64,000 nucleotides of DNA from Latrodectus hesperus (Eukaryota > Arthropoda > Arachnida > Araneae > Theridiidae), in assembly GCA_037975125.1 (NCBI GenBank), contig CM075854.1, positions 62,159,926 to 62,223,925 of the forward strand, written 5' to 3'. A program made the translations under genes and the position numbers. This document shows, in pieces, positions 51,201 through 61,597 of this stretch. The notes beneath the pieces were generated by a model, which made no database searches, was not told the DNA's origin, and was given only the letters and a program-made list of their open reading frames with translations. How positions within the stretch are numbered: the first letter of the stretch is position 1; each line of letters begins with the position of its first letter.

Positions 51201-54200
51201 CTGCAAGAAATTTTTAATTCTAAATTTAAATAATCATAAGTGAAGAACTTTTATTCAATTTTTCAGTACATTATCATTTAATAGATAAGAAAAGAGCCAA
51301 GTTATTTGATGAAGAAAACCAAACATAACTATTGAGATTAAATTTCTTAGAACTATAAATAAGTTGAACTGAATAAAAATATGAAATTAAGAAATTATTA
51401 CACATTTGAAGAGTCATACATACCCATAAAGAATTGATAGTCTCCTATCTTAGGAAGAACTTTTTTTACAGCCTCTGTGAATTTAGCTTTTGACTCAGCA
51501 ATTTCACTATCACTTTTACCAAGTTCTTTCCATTTATCTTGCAGCCTAAAATAAATAATTTTGGTAAAACTGAGTATTATGGCCACAAACTTGCTAAGTG
51601 GAGCAGACGTAGATATTGGAATCTGATTACCAACCCAGAATGGGCAACAATCAGCATAACAAATCTGATTTTTTCCTATTTCGAATTGCTAGGCCAAACG
51701 TTAAATAAGAAATTAATAAACATGTAAATAAAAAGCAGGGTTTTTCCAGATTTAAAATTGTTAAGCCTAAGGGTATATAAGAAAACAGTTATCATAAAAT
51801 TGATTAAAGTTTCAATTTATAAATATTTCATAATTAAAAGTAAAGGAAATAAGTTGCAAAAATAAATCATTTCATTTAATAACATTCAGCTAAAAATAAA
51901 GAATATCAATTTTTAGAAAATGAATTTAATATATTTAATAAAATATTGATAAATCCAATAATTTAATACGGAATGTTATAAATCATTAAATAAATGTAGA
52001 CAAATCGAGAATAATTAAAAAATAGAACAATTCTATAATTCCAATTTACAATCTGTGAAATTCCAGATAATGGACAAAAATTTTGCAACTGTCTCTTCAA
52101 GATCTTGGACTGATTGGATGCTTTTTGTAACAAACATTCTTCTAGAAATCAAATGGAGCCAATAAGAAAGCTTGAAAATATTAGACTTCACAAATATTTC
52201 CAAGTAATATTACTTTCGGCATAACAAATACAGGACTTCTCTGGTAAAAGAATATAAATTTCAATTATTTGGCTTGAATGCTTAGAAATATATTCAGCAG
52301 AATGGCTATTAAAAATAATTTACACATTTGAAATTTTAACTTGGTAAGCTTTAGATCATGCCAAGAAAACATCAGAAAATGCATATATTGGCACTATAAA
52401 TAAAACAGATTAGGAACATTAGTAAAATGACAGTAAGATTCTGGTTAAAGTGTACGGCCCAGTTAAAACCCATTTTTTTAAATCTTAAAACAAGCTCCTT
52501 AGAGTTCAGTATTTTTTGAAGGAGGGGAAGAAAGGGATTCTGCAAACCTACAAGGGTTACTCTGAAAATAAGGCGTGGTCAAACACAGAAACTCCACAAA
52601 AAAATTAGCACAAGATTCAATGATTAATAAAAAATATAAAGTCAATGATAATATAAACATTAAATCATCCACTTCAAAACAACTGTAATCAAATTACTAC
52701 TGAAATGTTTTAAGGGTTACGAGTAGACAAAACAAATTTTACGCACGTATACTCATTTTACATCATACGAACACATTCTGATGCAGTAAGCCCATTTGGC
52801 GTGTTTTATTAGTCATGGCTAAACTGAGTACTATGGCCTCAACCTGACAAGCACAAAAAGCTGCCAAACCTGGTAGTTTTTTTCTTGCCAAAACAATCAC
52901 CAAAAGTAATTATTTGCTAAATGTGTCCAAACACAGCGTAGGAATATTTTGCCACCACACATCCCGGAAATGCTTGCCATTTTCATTTCCGATGTAAAGC
53001 GCGTGGCAATTTAAACACTGTTTTTCATAAATATATATATCTGTTATTTCACTTCGGGTGTAGCATGGAATATAAATATTATCTTTTATATTCATATTTT
53101 TAATTTCGCTGTGGATATAGATGGCAAAATTGTTATTTTTGGAGAATTATACAAGGAAAATCACCTAATTTTACCAGATTTGGCGACTTTTTGCTTGGTC
53201 AGCTGTCTCCGTAATACTCAGTTTAGCGCAAGTAATACAATTCGACTCACTGACGTCCAGTAGTAATACCATAATCTTTGGGGTAGAAGACTGATTTGAT
53301 TAGAGGAATATTTAAAATAAAGGATATAACAATGTTTGAATGCTTAATTATTATTACTATCTCAAAGGAAAGAGTTTAAAAACAATTTAATTAATCTTTG
53401 TAGTCAAATTTGCTGCACTCAACTGTCAAACGACATGCGACAACACACATTTCAAACCCTCAATTATAAAATGCATGTACAAGGTACAAAACTGTTTCGT
53501 ACAACTACACATTTTATTTTTTCTTTACTTTATATTATTCTTGTTATAATATAATGAAAATACAATATTATAAGATTTAAACAAAATTATATAATACTGC
53601 ATAATTTAAATAAACATTTGTTTATACCGTTAATTATAAACATATTTCAAAACGATAAATACATTTTTTAAAAGAGCAAGATATGAATGAAGCTTTCGTA
53701 AAAAGTAAGAAAGAGTAAATTTAATAGCATGCTATTTTACTTCCATAAACTCAACATAATTGTAAAATGTCACAAGCATTTAAAAATTTCCTTACAATAC
53801 ATATATTAAAATGTGGAATTGTGAAAAAATAAGCTACAGCAAATTAAGCTTTCTATAATCAAATACCTAATACATCGAACATTAAAATTTAATCCATGGT
53901 ACTCAGCAATGAAATTTAGCACAGGCTCCCCCCCCCTTAACAGATTTCACTACATTACAGTAACAAGATGAAAGACAAAACTTTCTATCAAAATAAAAAT
54001 ATATTAACTTACGATTTGGTGTACAGCTTTAAATATGACTTAAAGTCACTCTTAGAGAAACCAGTTTCTACAAGACGTTGGTTCAGGACTAAATCTAGAC
54101 CAGATTCAATGGCTTCATCTGTACCTTCATCTGCTTCTTCTTGGGATGGATTAGCTCCTTCTAACTGAACATCTCCAAGCTTTCTTTGAACATGCTATTA

Positions 54201-54705
54201 CAATAATGGTACATTCAAGATGAAAAATTTCACTACCATAAAGCATAATTTTATAAATAGTAAGACTCAACTATATCGTTACATAAAACAGCAAAAAAAA
54301 AAGATAAATTATTGCATTAGGAATGTAATAAGTATTCAAAGTGCTTTTAAATACTACCAGTAAATTAGATGTAACCAATTTCATACTCAAAAGATAACTG
54401 AATGAGAAATTTAAAATTTTCTAAAATCGGCTAGTTAACAAAACAAATAAGTCTAGTCCGTAAATACTCCCAGAAATGAAGTATTTGAGATTCAAATTAA
54501 TATAAAATAATCTATAATACTTTCGTACCCGACATTCAACTTCATACAAGCAATCATCTACAACTTTGTATTTAGATGAATCTGTGAACATCTCATCTCC
54601 TACAAGAATTAAGGAAAATTTTAATATTTAAAATAAAAACAAATTTAGAAAACATAATGCGTAAAATATAAATTTACCAGTGATTAGATCCTTAAAAATA
54701 AGCAT
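48286..54705 (-). CDS. Translationally controlled tumour protein (TCTP), six exons
   Basis: TCTP is a small, abundant, calcium- and tubulin-binding cytosolic protein tied to growth and survival. Coding exons on the minus strand: 54678-54705, 54529-54599, 54013-54194, 51424-51545, 49739-49851 and 48286-48288. They total 519 nt, giving 172 aa plus stop, the same length as human TCTP. All junctions have GT/AG and matching phases. Visible family blocks: [14 protein letters not shown] at the N-terminus, [12 protein letters not shown], the signature region [26 protein letters not shown], and [17 protein letters not shown] at the C-terminus. The stop codon TGA is the first codon of the last exon. 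No signal peptide is seen, in keeping with the family. TCTP relatives have been reported in some spider venoms, but nothing here marks this as a venom-specific copy. The sequence shows no damage. Confidence 0.95.
51565..51620 (+). repeat. Truncated end of a TA-flanked MITE
   Basis: TAAAACTGAGTATTATGGCC matches the ends of the MITEs at 52822-53223 and 57906-58089. No matching opposite end follows. It lies in TCTP intron 3, 20 bp from the acceptor of exon 4. Confidence 0.5.
52822..53223. mobile_element. MITE with AACTGAGTAYTAYGG ends, in TCTP intron 3
   Basis: The left end AACTGAGTACTATGG and the inverted right end AACTGAGTATTACGG are flanked by TA (52820-52821, 53224-53225). Inside both ends a GCCAAAYCTGG motif recurs in inverted orientation, lengthening the imperfect inverted repeat to about 55 bp. 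Length is 402 bp. A minus-strand 61-codon frame inside (52910-53095) has no recognised motif. TA flanks suggest a Tc1/mariner-type source. Confidence 0.75.
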
Positions 54706-54781
54706 GTTGTCAGATTAATTGAAATTGCACTTTAACAAGAAAATACAGGTCATCAACAGACAATTCCAAATTGTAAAAGAG
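54706..54781 (-). other. Predicted TCTP 5' UTR
   Basis: From the predicted start at 54781 (CTCTTTTAC) to the ATG this leader is 76 nt and contains no upstream in-frame ATG that would change the start. The pyrimidine start fits a 5' TOP mRNA, which TCTP is in vertebrates. Confidence 0.5.
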
Positions 54782-55038
54782 ATAGAAAACGTCAACAACT
54801 TCGTTTTATACCGGTCCAATGCTAACCTGCATCGTTTCTTACATAATGAACGAATCTTACACAAATTTTTATTTTGACTAACTGTTATGTTAATTGCTTT
54901 TAAAATTATTATCATTATAACGTAAAATTATCGAAGAAAATAATTTTATCTTATTGGCTGTAAATTTTATTATTTCAATGTAACTTTTGAATTCCAATTA
55001 TTGTTACAAACTGTATAATTTTTGTGACGGTCTCATCC
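54782..55038 (-). promoter_or_regulatory. TCTP promoter with TATA box and CCAAT motifs
   Basis: On the minus strand TATAAAA occupies 54804-54810, 29-30 bp ahead of the C that opens CTCTTTTAC (54781). ATTGG lies just upstream of the TATA box (CATTGGACCGG), and a CCAAT motif (CAGCCAATAAG) lies about 170 bp upstream of the start. The P-like element begins at 55039, so it sits within promoter distance. Confidence 0.6.
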
Positions 55039-55337
55039 CAGGGCTAGAGAAGAGAAGGGTTGGCTCAAATGCTCCCCAAAACTGTCACCGGAAATAGCCG
55101 TTGATGACGTAGTCTGGCATCCAAGGAGAATAAGCTGCCTGGAATTTCTAAGCAAAATAGTTACTTTTTATTTTTAAGTTCATTTTGTTTTTAATCAGAG
55201 TGAAAAAAACTACAAATGCCTCTCAAATATTTAGTAAATTTGCAATTATTATTTAATAAACCCAAAAAAATTATTATTAATATTGAAATTAACTTAAAAT
55301 TGTATAACCAATATAAAAATATATTTACCTATTAGCT

Positions 55338-55878
55338 TCAGCTTATCTTGATTTTTTGACTATTGACACATTTCTTGTTTTTCTGTTGAGCTTTATTATG
55401 AGATACTATCGCTGCATTTCTATTTAAATACCTAATTCGTATAAATGTTCTCAAGCGACAAAAAAATTTAATTGCCTTTCGATTTACAGTAGGAAAAGAA
55501 GACTCTGTTTCATTTATTAATGTTGCTATGACATTTTTCCCTTTAGAAAATGTGTCGCCATGAAATTTGCGAAACATTATGTCCGTTTGTTTTATAGTTT
55601 CCATCCATGCTTTTGTTGTAACAGTAAGTCCCCCAGCAGAAATTAAATTAATCCATTCGGAATGATTGGGCATATCGACTGAATTTCTTGATATAGTTCC
55701 AAGTGAATTATCTTTAATTTTATAAGCAATATAACCTGCCACATAAACCATAGTTTCTTTTTCAAATGGAGATATATCACAATTTTGATTGGAAGAGCCA
55801 GGTTCATTTTCCCAAGATAAAGGTAAGGGATTAATTAAGAATTCACGATTTAATTCATCATCTTGAGAATCTAAAGAA
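55338..55878 (-). pseudogene. C-terminal remnant of the P-like transposase
   Basis: In frame after the TGA at the deletion junction, the sequence reads ISLDSQDDELNREF, then PFEKETMVYVAGYIAYKI and onward to a lysine-rich end at 55338. VYVAGYIA-K is a hallmark of the C-terminal part of P-element transposases. Without the deleted middle it has no start of its own, other than the internal Met of MVYVAG. Confidence 0.8.
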
Positions 55879-55880
55879 AT

Positions 55881-57008
55881 TCATTTTACAGTCGTTATCA
55901 AAAAATATTGATAACGTCGTTTATTCATTTTACAGTCGAAATAAAAAGATATTGGCTGTTTCCACGGGAAAATTAATCCTCGCAATAAAATAACTTGAAC
56001 TTTACAAAATGGGCCTAATATTTCATCCAATGAAGAGTCGTAACACCATTTCGAATCTATGTGCATTTCGTCAAAGCTCAAAGAACAAATCTTTTCTATA
56101 TCACTCAAAGTTTCGCAATTTTTTCTCATCAATAACATTACATCTTTAAGAATTCCAGGCATGCAACTAAATTTGGAACACCATCTTTTCAAAGTACTTG
56201 CACTTGGCATATTTAATCCCATCGTATTTCGCCAAAAATCGTAAGATTTTGAAGATAATGACCGAATCAAAATACATTTTGAAATAGTGTCAGATGACCA
56301 TTTAGTTCTTAATTTATTTTCTTCATCTTCACGCTTATAAGGGAATAAATTATTTATAACTATCTTCCCAAGTTTAATGTTCTCCTTTTGAAGTAATTTT
56401 ATTTTCGTTTTTAATTTTTGTTTTTCATTTAAAAGCAATTTTTTATTTGATTTCAATCGTTTAATTATTCTTGTTGTAGAAGTTCGATTTCTTTTTTGCT
56501 CATTTTTAAGGAATTTCACTGTATTTTCTGCGCATAATATTCTTTTTTTCAATTCTTCTATATTTTTTAAATATTCATTGCATTTAAGGCACTTAATAAC
56601 ACCATCACACTGATTTTCTGCATCACATAATTTATGTGGACTCACGCACTCAATTCTTTCAATAGCTTCTACTAATCTTCTTCTTTTCGTTTGTCTCTGT
56701 TCTCTTGGAGTATTTTGAATTATGCTTAAAGCCGGTAACTTAAGATTAGGCAGAGCCGTCGGTTTTAATATTTTTCTCTCTGGCAAACCAAGTAGTCTAT
56801 TTTGCATGTCGTCCATATATTCATTCAAATCAAAATGCTCACTGCACACTCTAGCATTCTTGATGTTGATTTTGTCACTTCTTCGACATCTTTGCACCCA
56901 TTCCTTTGAAAGCATTTGATTTTCTTTTGGAAATCGATGAAATATTATGTGTTTTCCTTTTGTATTTCGATACATATTTGAACACGTAGCAACAGCACAC
57001 GATGTCAT
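55881..57008 (-). CDS. Truncated P-like transposase: THAP domain, coiled coil, N-terminal catalytic part
   Basis: The product is 375 aa. Residues 1-89 form a THAP zinc finger: C4-x4-C9, W37, C55-x2-H58 followed by F59, and an AVPTIF-type end (TALPNL, 84-89). A basic leucine-rich coiled coil follows at about 135-215 and would allow dimerisation. From about 245 onward the P-element catalytic fold begins, with the first acidic residue in SFDEMH (D313) and RGLIFPWKQPI after it. The frame ends at a TGA created by filler DNA at the internal deletion, so the GTP-binding insertion and the later catalytic residues are lost. The protein should bind DNA but not transpose. In Drosophila, truncated P proteins of this kind (KP, 66K) act as repressors, and this could do likewise. 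The start is the ATG that places C4 of the THAP domain. Confidence 0.85.
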   Translation of the reverse strand: MTSCAVATCSNMYRNTKGKHIIFHRFPKENQMLSKEWVQRCRRSDKINIKNARVCSEHFDLNEYMDDMQNRLLGLPERKILKPTALPNLKLPALSIIQNTPREQRQTKRRRLVEAIERIECVSPHKLCDAENQCDGVIKCLKCNEYLKNIEELKKRILCAENTVKFLKNEQKRNRTSTTRIIKRLKSNKKLLLNEKQKLKTKIKLLQKENIKLGKIVINNLFPYKREDEENKLRTKWSSDTISKCILIRSLSSKSYDFWRNTMGLNMPSASTLKRWCSKFSCMPGILKDVMLLMRKNCETLSDIEKICSLSFDEMHIDSKWCYDSSLDEILGPFCKVQVILLRGLIFPWKQPISFYFDCKMNKRRYQYFLITTVK

Positions 57009-57258
57009 GTTTTCCTCTTTAAAAAATACTCTTGCTTAAAATGAAAACATTAACATAAAACAAGCCAAAATGAATGAGAAAGCTGCGATCAGACACAAGC
57101 TAGCATAGAGAATGCCAGCCAGTGGATGCCCAGTGACGTCACGCTCTTCCCCTCTCCGGTGACAAGGCGGCATGCGATACATCAAAGCGATGAGCCAGTC
57201 CTTATTTTCCCTAGCCCTGGTCTCATCCACTTACGAACAGTAATGCTTCCGTCATAGC

Positions 57259-57365
57259 ATTAGAGATGTAAAATTCCCGGGAATTTTGAAGCTTGGGAAT
57301 TTACTCGGGAATTTTGGGAAAAAACCGGGAATTTAGGGGAATATTGGGAATTTTGAGGGAATAAA
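57259..57365 (+). repeat. GGGAATTT-rich repeat, possible hAT-type end
   Basis: TAGAGATGTAAAATTCCCG opens a cluster of about six GGGAATTT-type octamers, including palindromic CCCGGGAATTTTG. Such TARNG-type ends with subterminal GGGAAT repeats are seen in some hAT transposons. I found no matching opposite end or target duplication to the right. Confidence 0.35.
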
Positions 57366-57905
57366 CTCAGCCAATCATATTTCGTTTTAGAGATTCTTTT
57401 TTTCGCATATATATGAAACGAAGTGAAGTAAAATTTGGTATCTGTAAATAGTTTTTAAACAAAGTGAAATTTAATTTCTACAATAAGCATTCATAAATGC
57501 AGTGAAAAGCATAAAATATGAACATTGAAATTGTAAAAATATAGTATTGAAAAATTTCGTCCCTAGGAAATATTTTTATATCGGTGTCTGTATGGCGAAA
57601 TATGTCGCTATGATTGTTGGGAAGCCTATGTTTCTCACAAATATATATTTAATGAAACTATGAAAATAAACTGAAATTTATTTGACCAAAAATAATATTG
57701 TTTCACTGTAGCAAATAAAGATTCTTTTCTTCATTTCTATTATTCCATTTTCAGTTCATTTAAGTTGTATAAGATTTATTATTTTTTGCGATTAGTCTTT
57801 ATATGATAGATTTGTTTCTTATTCTTTCGAAATGGCTTTATTTTTTAAAAAAATAATTTCACTTTAATTGTAATGTATTATATTTCTTAAAATTAAATTA
57901 GGCTA

Positions 57906-58089
57906 AACTGAGTATTACGGACAGACCTCGCAGAGCGACTTCAAATCAATAACTGTTTTTGTTATGAATAGTGATGAATCATGAATTAAGAACTTATTAC
58001 TGTATTATTAACTCAAAATTTGATTTAATATTCATTCTTATTTTGATTTTTATGTACTTGTAAAAAACTTCGGCCGTATTACTCAGTTT
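57906..58089. mobile_element. Short MITE with AACTGAGTATTACGG ends
   Basis: Left AACTGAGTATTACGG and, inverted on the right, AACTGAGTAATACGG bound about 185 bp of AT-rich sequence with TA next to both ends. It is the same end family as 52822-53223. Confidence 0.65.
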
Positions 58090-58096
58090 TACCTTA

Positions 58097-60142
58097 AATT
58101 ATTTGATAAAAGTAAGGTAGTACTTCATTTTTCAGTCTTTGTAATAAACTGAAAATTGATGATTTAAAAATAAATAATGTCAAGCAAATTGCTTTCACTT
58201 TTGTTTTGACTTCTAATTGACATATTTTTAATTTACCAATGATAGAAAAAGATACTGTTTCATGTACTACTTCTCAACTGAATATGTGTAAATTTTGTAC
58301 AAATTTAACCAATATGTAAATGAAAGTATGTGGTGAGGCGACATGTAAGTTGTGAACAAAAAAAGCTCTTCCAGCGAGTCATCATTTAAATCATATCTTG
58401 TAGGAATTAATGTGACAAAAATCCTATGAGATAAGCAAGCGTCAAAGCATTATTACAATTTGCGTGTAATTTTGAGTTGCATTAAAACAGCAAATGTTAT
58501 TCCGTTCCAATTATAGATATCTTTATTTGCAGAAGGAAATTATCATCAATATTTATGTAAAAATTTTGAAGAATTTATGAAAAAATTGTATCTAGAAATG
58601 TAATCGTGAATGATACTTTTTCTTTTATATATGAAATATCTTAAAAAAATTTCTTTTATATTTTAAGATTAATTACCACTTTTTTAAGTACAATATATAA
58701 TGCAGACTTTAAATAAAACCATTTTTATATCTTTTGCAAGGATCTGATACATTAATTTATACAATTACAATATATCTACAGTTGAGTAATTCATTGAGTA
58801 TTTCAAAACAATTTTTTACAACAATAAAAATGATTTCAAAAGTAAGGTAGAATCAAAATCATTTTAAACTATTGTTCATCATTTCTAAATGATAAGGTAG
58901 AAAATGTGGGTGAGTCAGAAAATTATTGATAATCTGTGTCATTGAAAATATTTCCATTTTTTCAGACTTTAGAACTAGAAACGGAAACAATTTTATGATA
59001 TGAAAAGAATTTATGAAAGCCAAGCAAATAAATTCTGGAAAAAAATTTTGCTTTTTTAACGTTTTGCACTTACGTAATCTTGTTATAAATTCAAATTATT
59101 TTTAATTCAATGCATCTTGCTTGTCATAAAAAGGCTGAAATGTGTTATTCTTTTCAAAAGAAAATTAGGTTAAAATACTAGCTCTGAAAATATTAATGCC
59201 AGTTTGATATAAAAAATAGGTGTTATTATTTTTCTACAATCTTGTTATAAAAACTTATATTTTTTAAGATTTAGTTCAACTTGAATTTTTACACTCAAGA
59301 TTAAAATTTGTACATAATACAAAAATTTTAGGACAATTGACAAATCTGTAATTTTGTGAATTATATATTTCCAATTCAAAAACTTGAAGTAACTATAAAC
59401 AATTTGTTCAGAAAGGATTTTAAAAATTGTACAGATGCACTTAGAAATCTGCACAATAAAAAGATCCCATCTAAATATGTTTATACCTGTTACCTAGTGA
59501 AATAAAATTAGGTATTATTTCTATGGTAGAAAATATCTAATATTTACAAATATAAAAATATTGTTTAATAAATACTGATTGATTTTTATGAATATAGTTG
59601 TTCAACATGACAACTAAAGTGGATATAACAAAAATTGTTATTATAAATAATGTATAAAAATGATGCTACATATTTTACTGTAACACTAATACTATATTTA
59701 AAACAAGCAAATGACACTAAATATCTTAAATAAAAGTTTAAAAATATTAGTTTTTTAATGTTTATACTACTACTTTCACGATGCAACACCAACTTGATGA
59801 CCAATGATATAAATGTGTCGAAACTTAAGCCCTTGTAATGCTGAAAGGTATAAATCCTAGTAGCAAGGTATTATAAACAATATCCTACCTCCTTTCTGAT
59901 CTTTGATCATTTAAAAATAGCAAGTTTCAAGAATTTTAAATGCATTGTAAATCAATGCATGTTGGTCATAGATATACTGTCAGAAGGAAACTTGTGAACT
60001 TCAGCTCTCTTTAAAAAATTTCAAATACATAGATGAAAAGTTTGTTTTTTTCTGGAATAAATATAAAATACAATGAAACTTAGAATTTTTGAAAATTTTT
60101 ATATGAAGTAACATTAAACATATCACACATCAACATTATTAT
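58097..60142. other. AT-rich sequence, no gene seen
   Basis: No coding frame, RNA gene or element end is supportable. Confidence 0.45.
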
Positions 60143-60150
60143 TTACAATC

Positions 60151-61375
60151 GGAACAAGTTCAGTATCCCCATACACTTGGCGACGCGGCGAATTTTTTTG
60201 TCGCCAAGTTGCCAAGCTAGGCGCGCGTTTATTTAAACAGGAAATTTCCCTAAATTCGATCGAAAAATAAGTATTTCAGAAAATTTAAAAAGAGAAATAA
60301 ATATAAATAATGGACTTACTTGATATGAAGTTAAGCTGACATGCCAATTGGTATATTTATTTCGACATTTTATTCGTTTGTCACCAGTGTCACATTTCAG
60401 TAAAAATAATTTTCTAATTTTACAAAAAAAAAAAAGCATGCAAAAATATTTTTCTAAATATATACACTTTATAAAATTTAAAAAAGCATGCAAAAACTTA
60501 TTTTTCAAGTATATACATTTTTAAATTAAAAAAAAAAAACATGAATAAAATATTTTTTAAATATATACACATTTTAAGTAAATAAAAATGAAACAAGAAT
60601 ACAATAAAAAAAATACATGTGAGCAATAGAATTTAAATAAAATAATTACACCTTCTCCAAATCCAATTTCCGTTAAAAATTAATTTATATTTGGGAATCC
60701 TAAATTAATTAATAATTTGGAATCCTGAGCAATAATCCATCATTATTATCTTTAATTTTTGGTAAAATAATTTTTTGATATTTTTCAACAACATTTTGAA
60801 TATGAGACATTTTAAATTAAAACAAAAAATAAAGTAATTAAAACAATAAAAAGATGATAATAAGTTAAGAAAACGAACTAAGGAAAAAAGAATATTTAAC
60901 GGTTTTAAATTCATAAAATATAATATATCATTTAATAAAAAAATTTATATTAAAATTAAACCAAATAAAAATAATAATGAAAAAGAAATAGTAAAAAAGA
61001 AAAATTTACGATGGTTGGACACTGGAGACAACGAAACACAAGAGCGGGAAATCCACTAATTCCGTTAGCTAATGTAAAAGAAATTAAAATGACTAGCAAT
61101 TAAAACGTAGAACAATTCGTAAAGAAATTTCTGGAAAGTTCTAGAAGTGAAACTAATTAAGCTATTGCCACTAAAAAAAAGCACATTTATAGCGTAAAAA
61201 TTATTTAAAACACGAGAAATACGGAATCTGGCAACAAAAAAATAAAAATAGTAACAAAAACTAAATTTGGCAACAAAACAATGAAAACAAAAGCTGTAAT
61301 CAGCAACACTACAACGTAAACAACGGTTACCAGATTTGGCGAGAAATCAGTGTATGGGGATACTGAACTTGTTCC
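60151..61375. mobile_element. Non-autonomous TIR element, 27-bp perfect ends, 8-bp TSD
   Basis: The ends match perfectly over 27 bp, starting GGAACAAGTTCAGTATCC and running on to CCCATACACT (60151-60177 and inverted at 61349-61375). An exact 8-bp duplication TTACAATC flanks them (60143-60150, 61376-61383). Just inside the left end TTGGCGAC and GTCGCCAA form a hairpin, and GCCAAATCTGG recurs inside the right end. The interior is AT-rich without a transposase. An 8-bp duplication is compatible with hAT, P or Merlin mobilisation. I cannot choose among them. Confidence 0.85.
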
Positions 61376-61383
61376 TTACAATC

Positions 61384-61551
61384 TCATATAAGTATGTCAT
61401 TACCAACCATCAACATATTCTGTAATAGTTGATAATAATTATAGTGAAAATACACAAGACAAGTTTTTGAATTGAGAAACAATCTCTATTCACTAAGCCC
61501 CTGATTATGTTATGTGTGTATACATATTTAAATTTATGATATGATGTAATC

Positions 61552-61597
<46 letters not shown>

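Larger units (their letters stand above)
55039..57219 (-). mobile_element. P-like DNA transposon with THAP transposase, internally deleted
   Basis: Inverted ends begin CAGGGCTAG on both sides, with about 29 bp of imperfect TIR running to GGCTCA. The inner TGTCACCGG and GGCATCCA motifs are also inverted. The direct repeat GTCTCATCC flanks the element exactly (55030-55038 and 57220-57228), 9 bp by my count where P elements normally make 8. The intact duplication and a 375-codon uninterrupted frame indicate a young insertion. The total of 2181 bp is short because the middle of the transposase gene is missing. It lies about 260 bp upstream of the predicted TCTP start, in the same orientation. Confidence 0.92.

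Noticed and set aside
57036..57230. 64-codon minus-strand frame starting MDETRARENK
   Set aside because: It runs across the P-element inverted repeat and target duplication, so it is not an independent gene.
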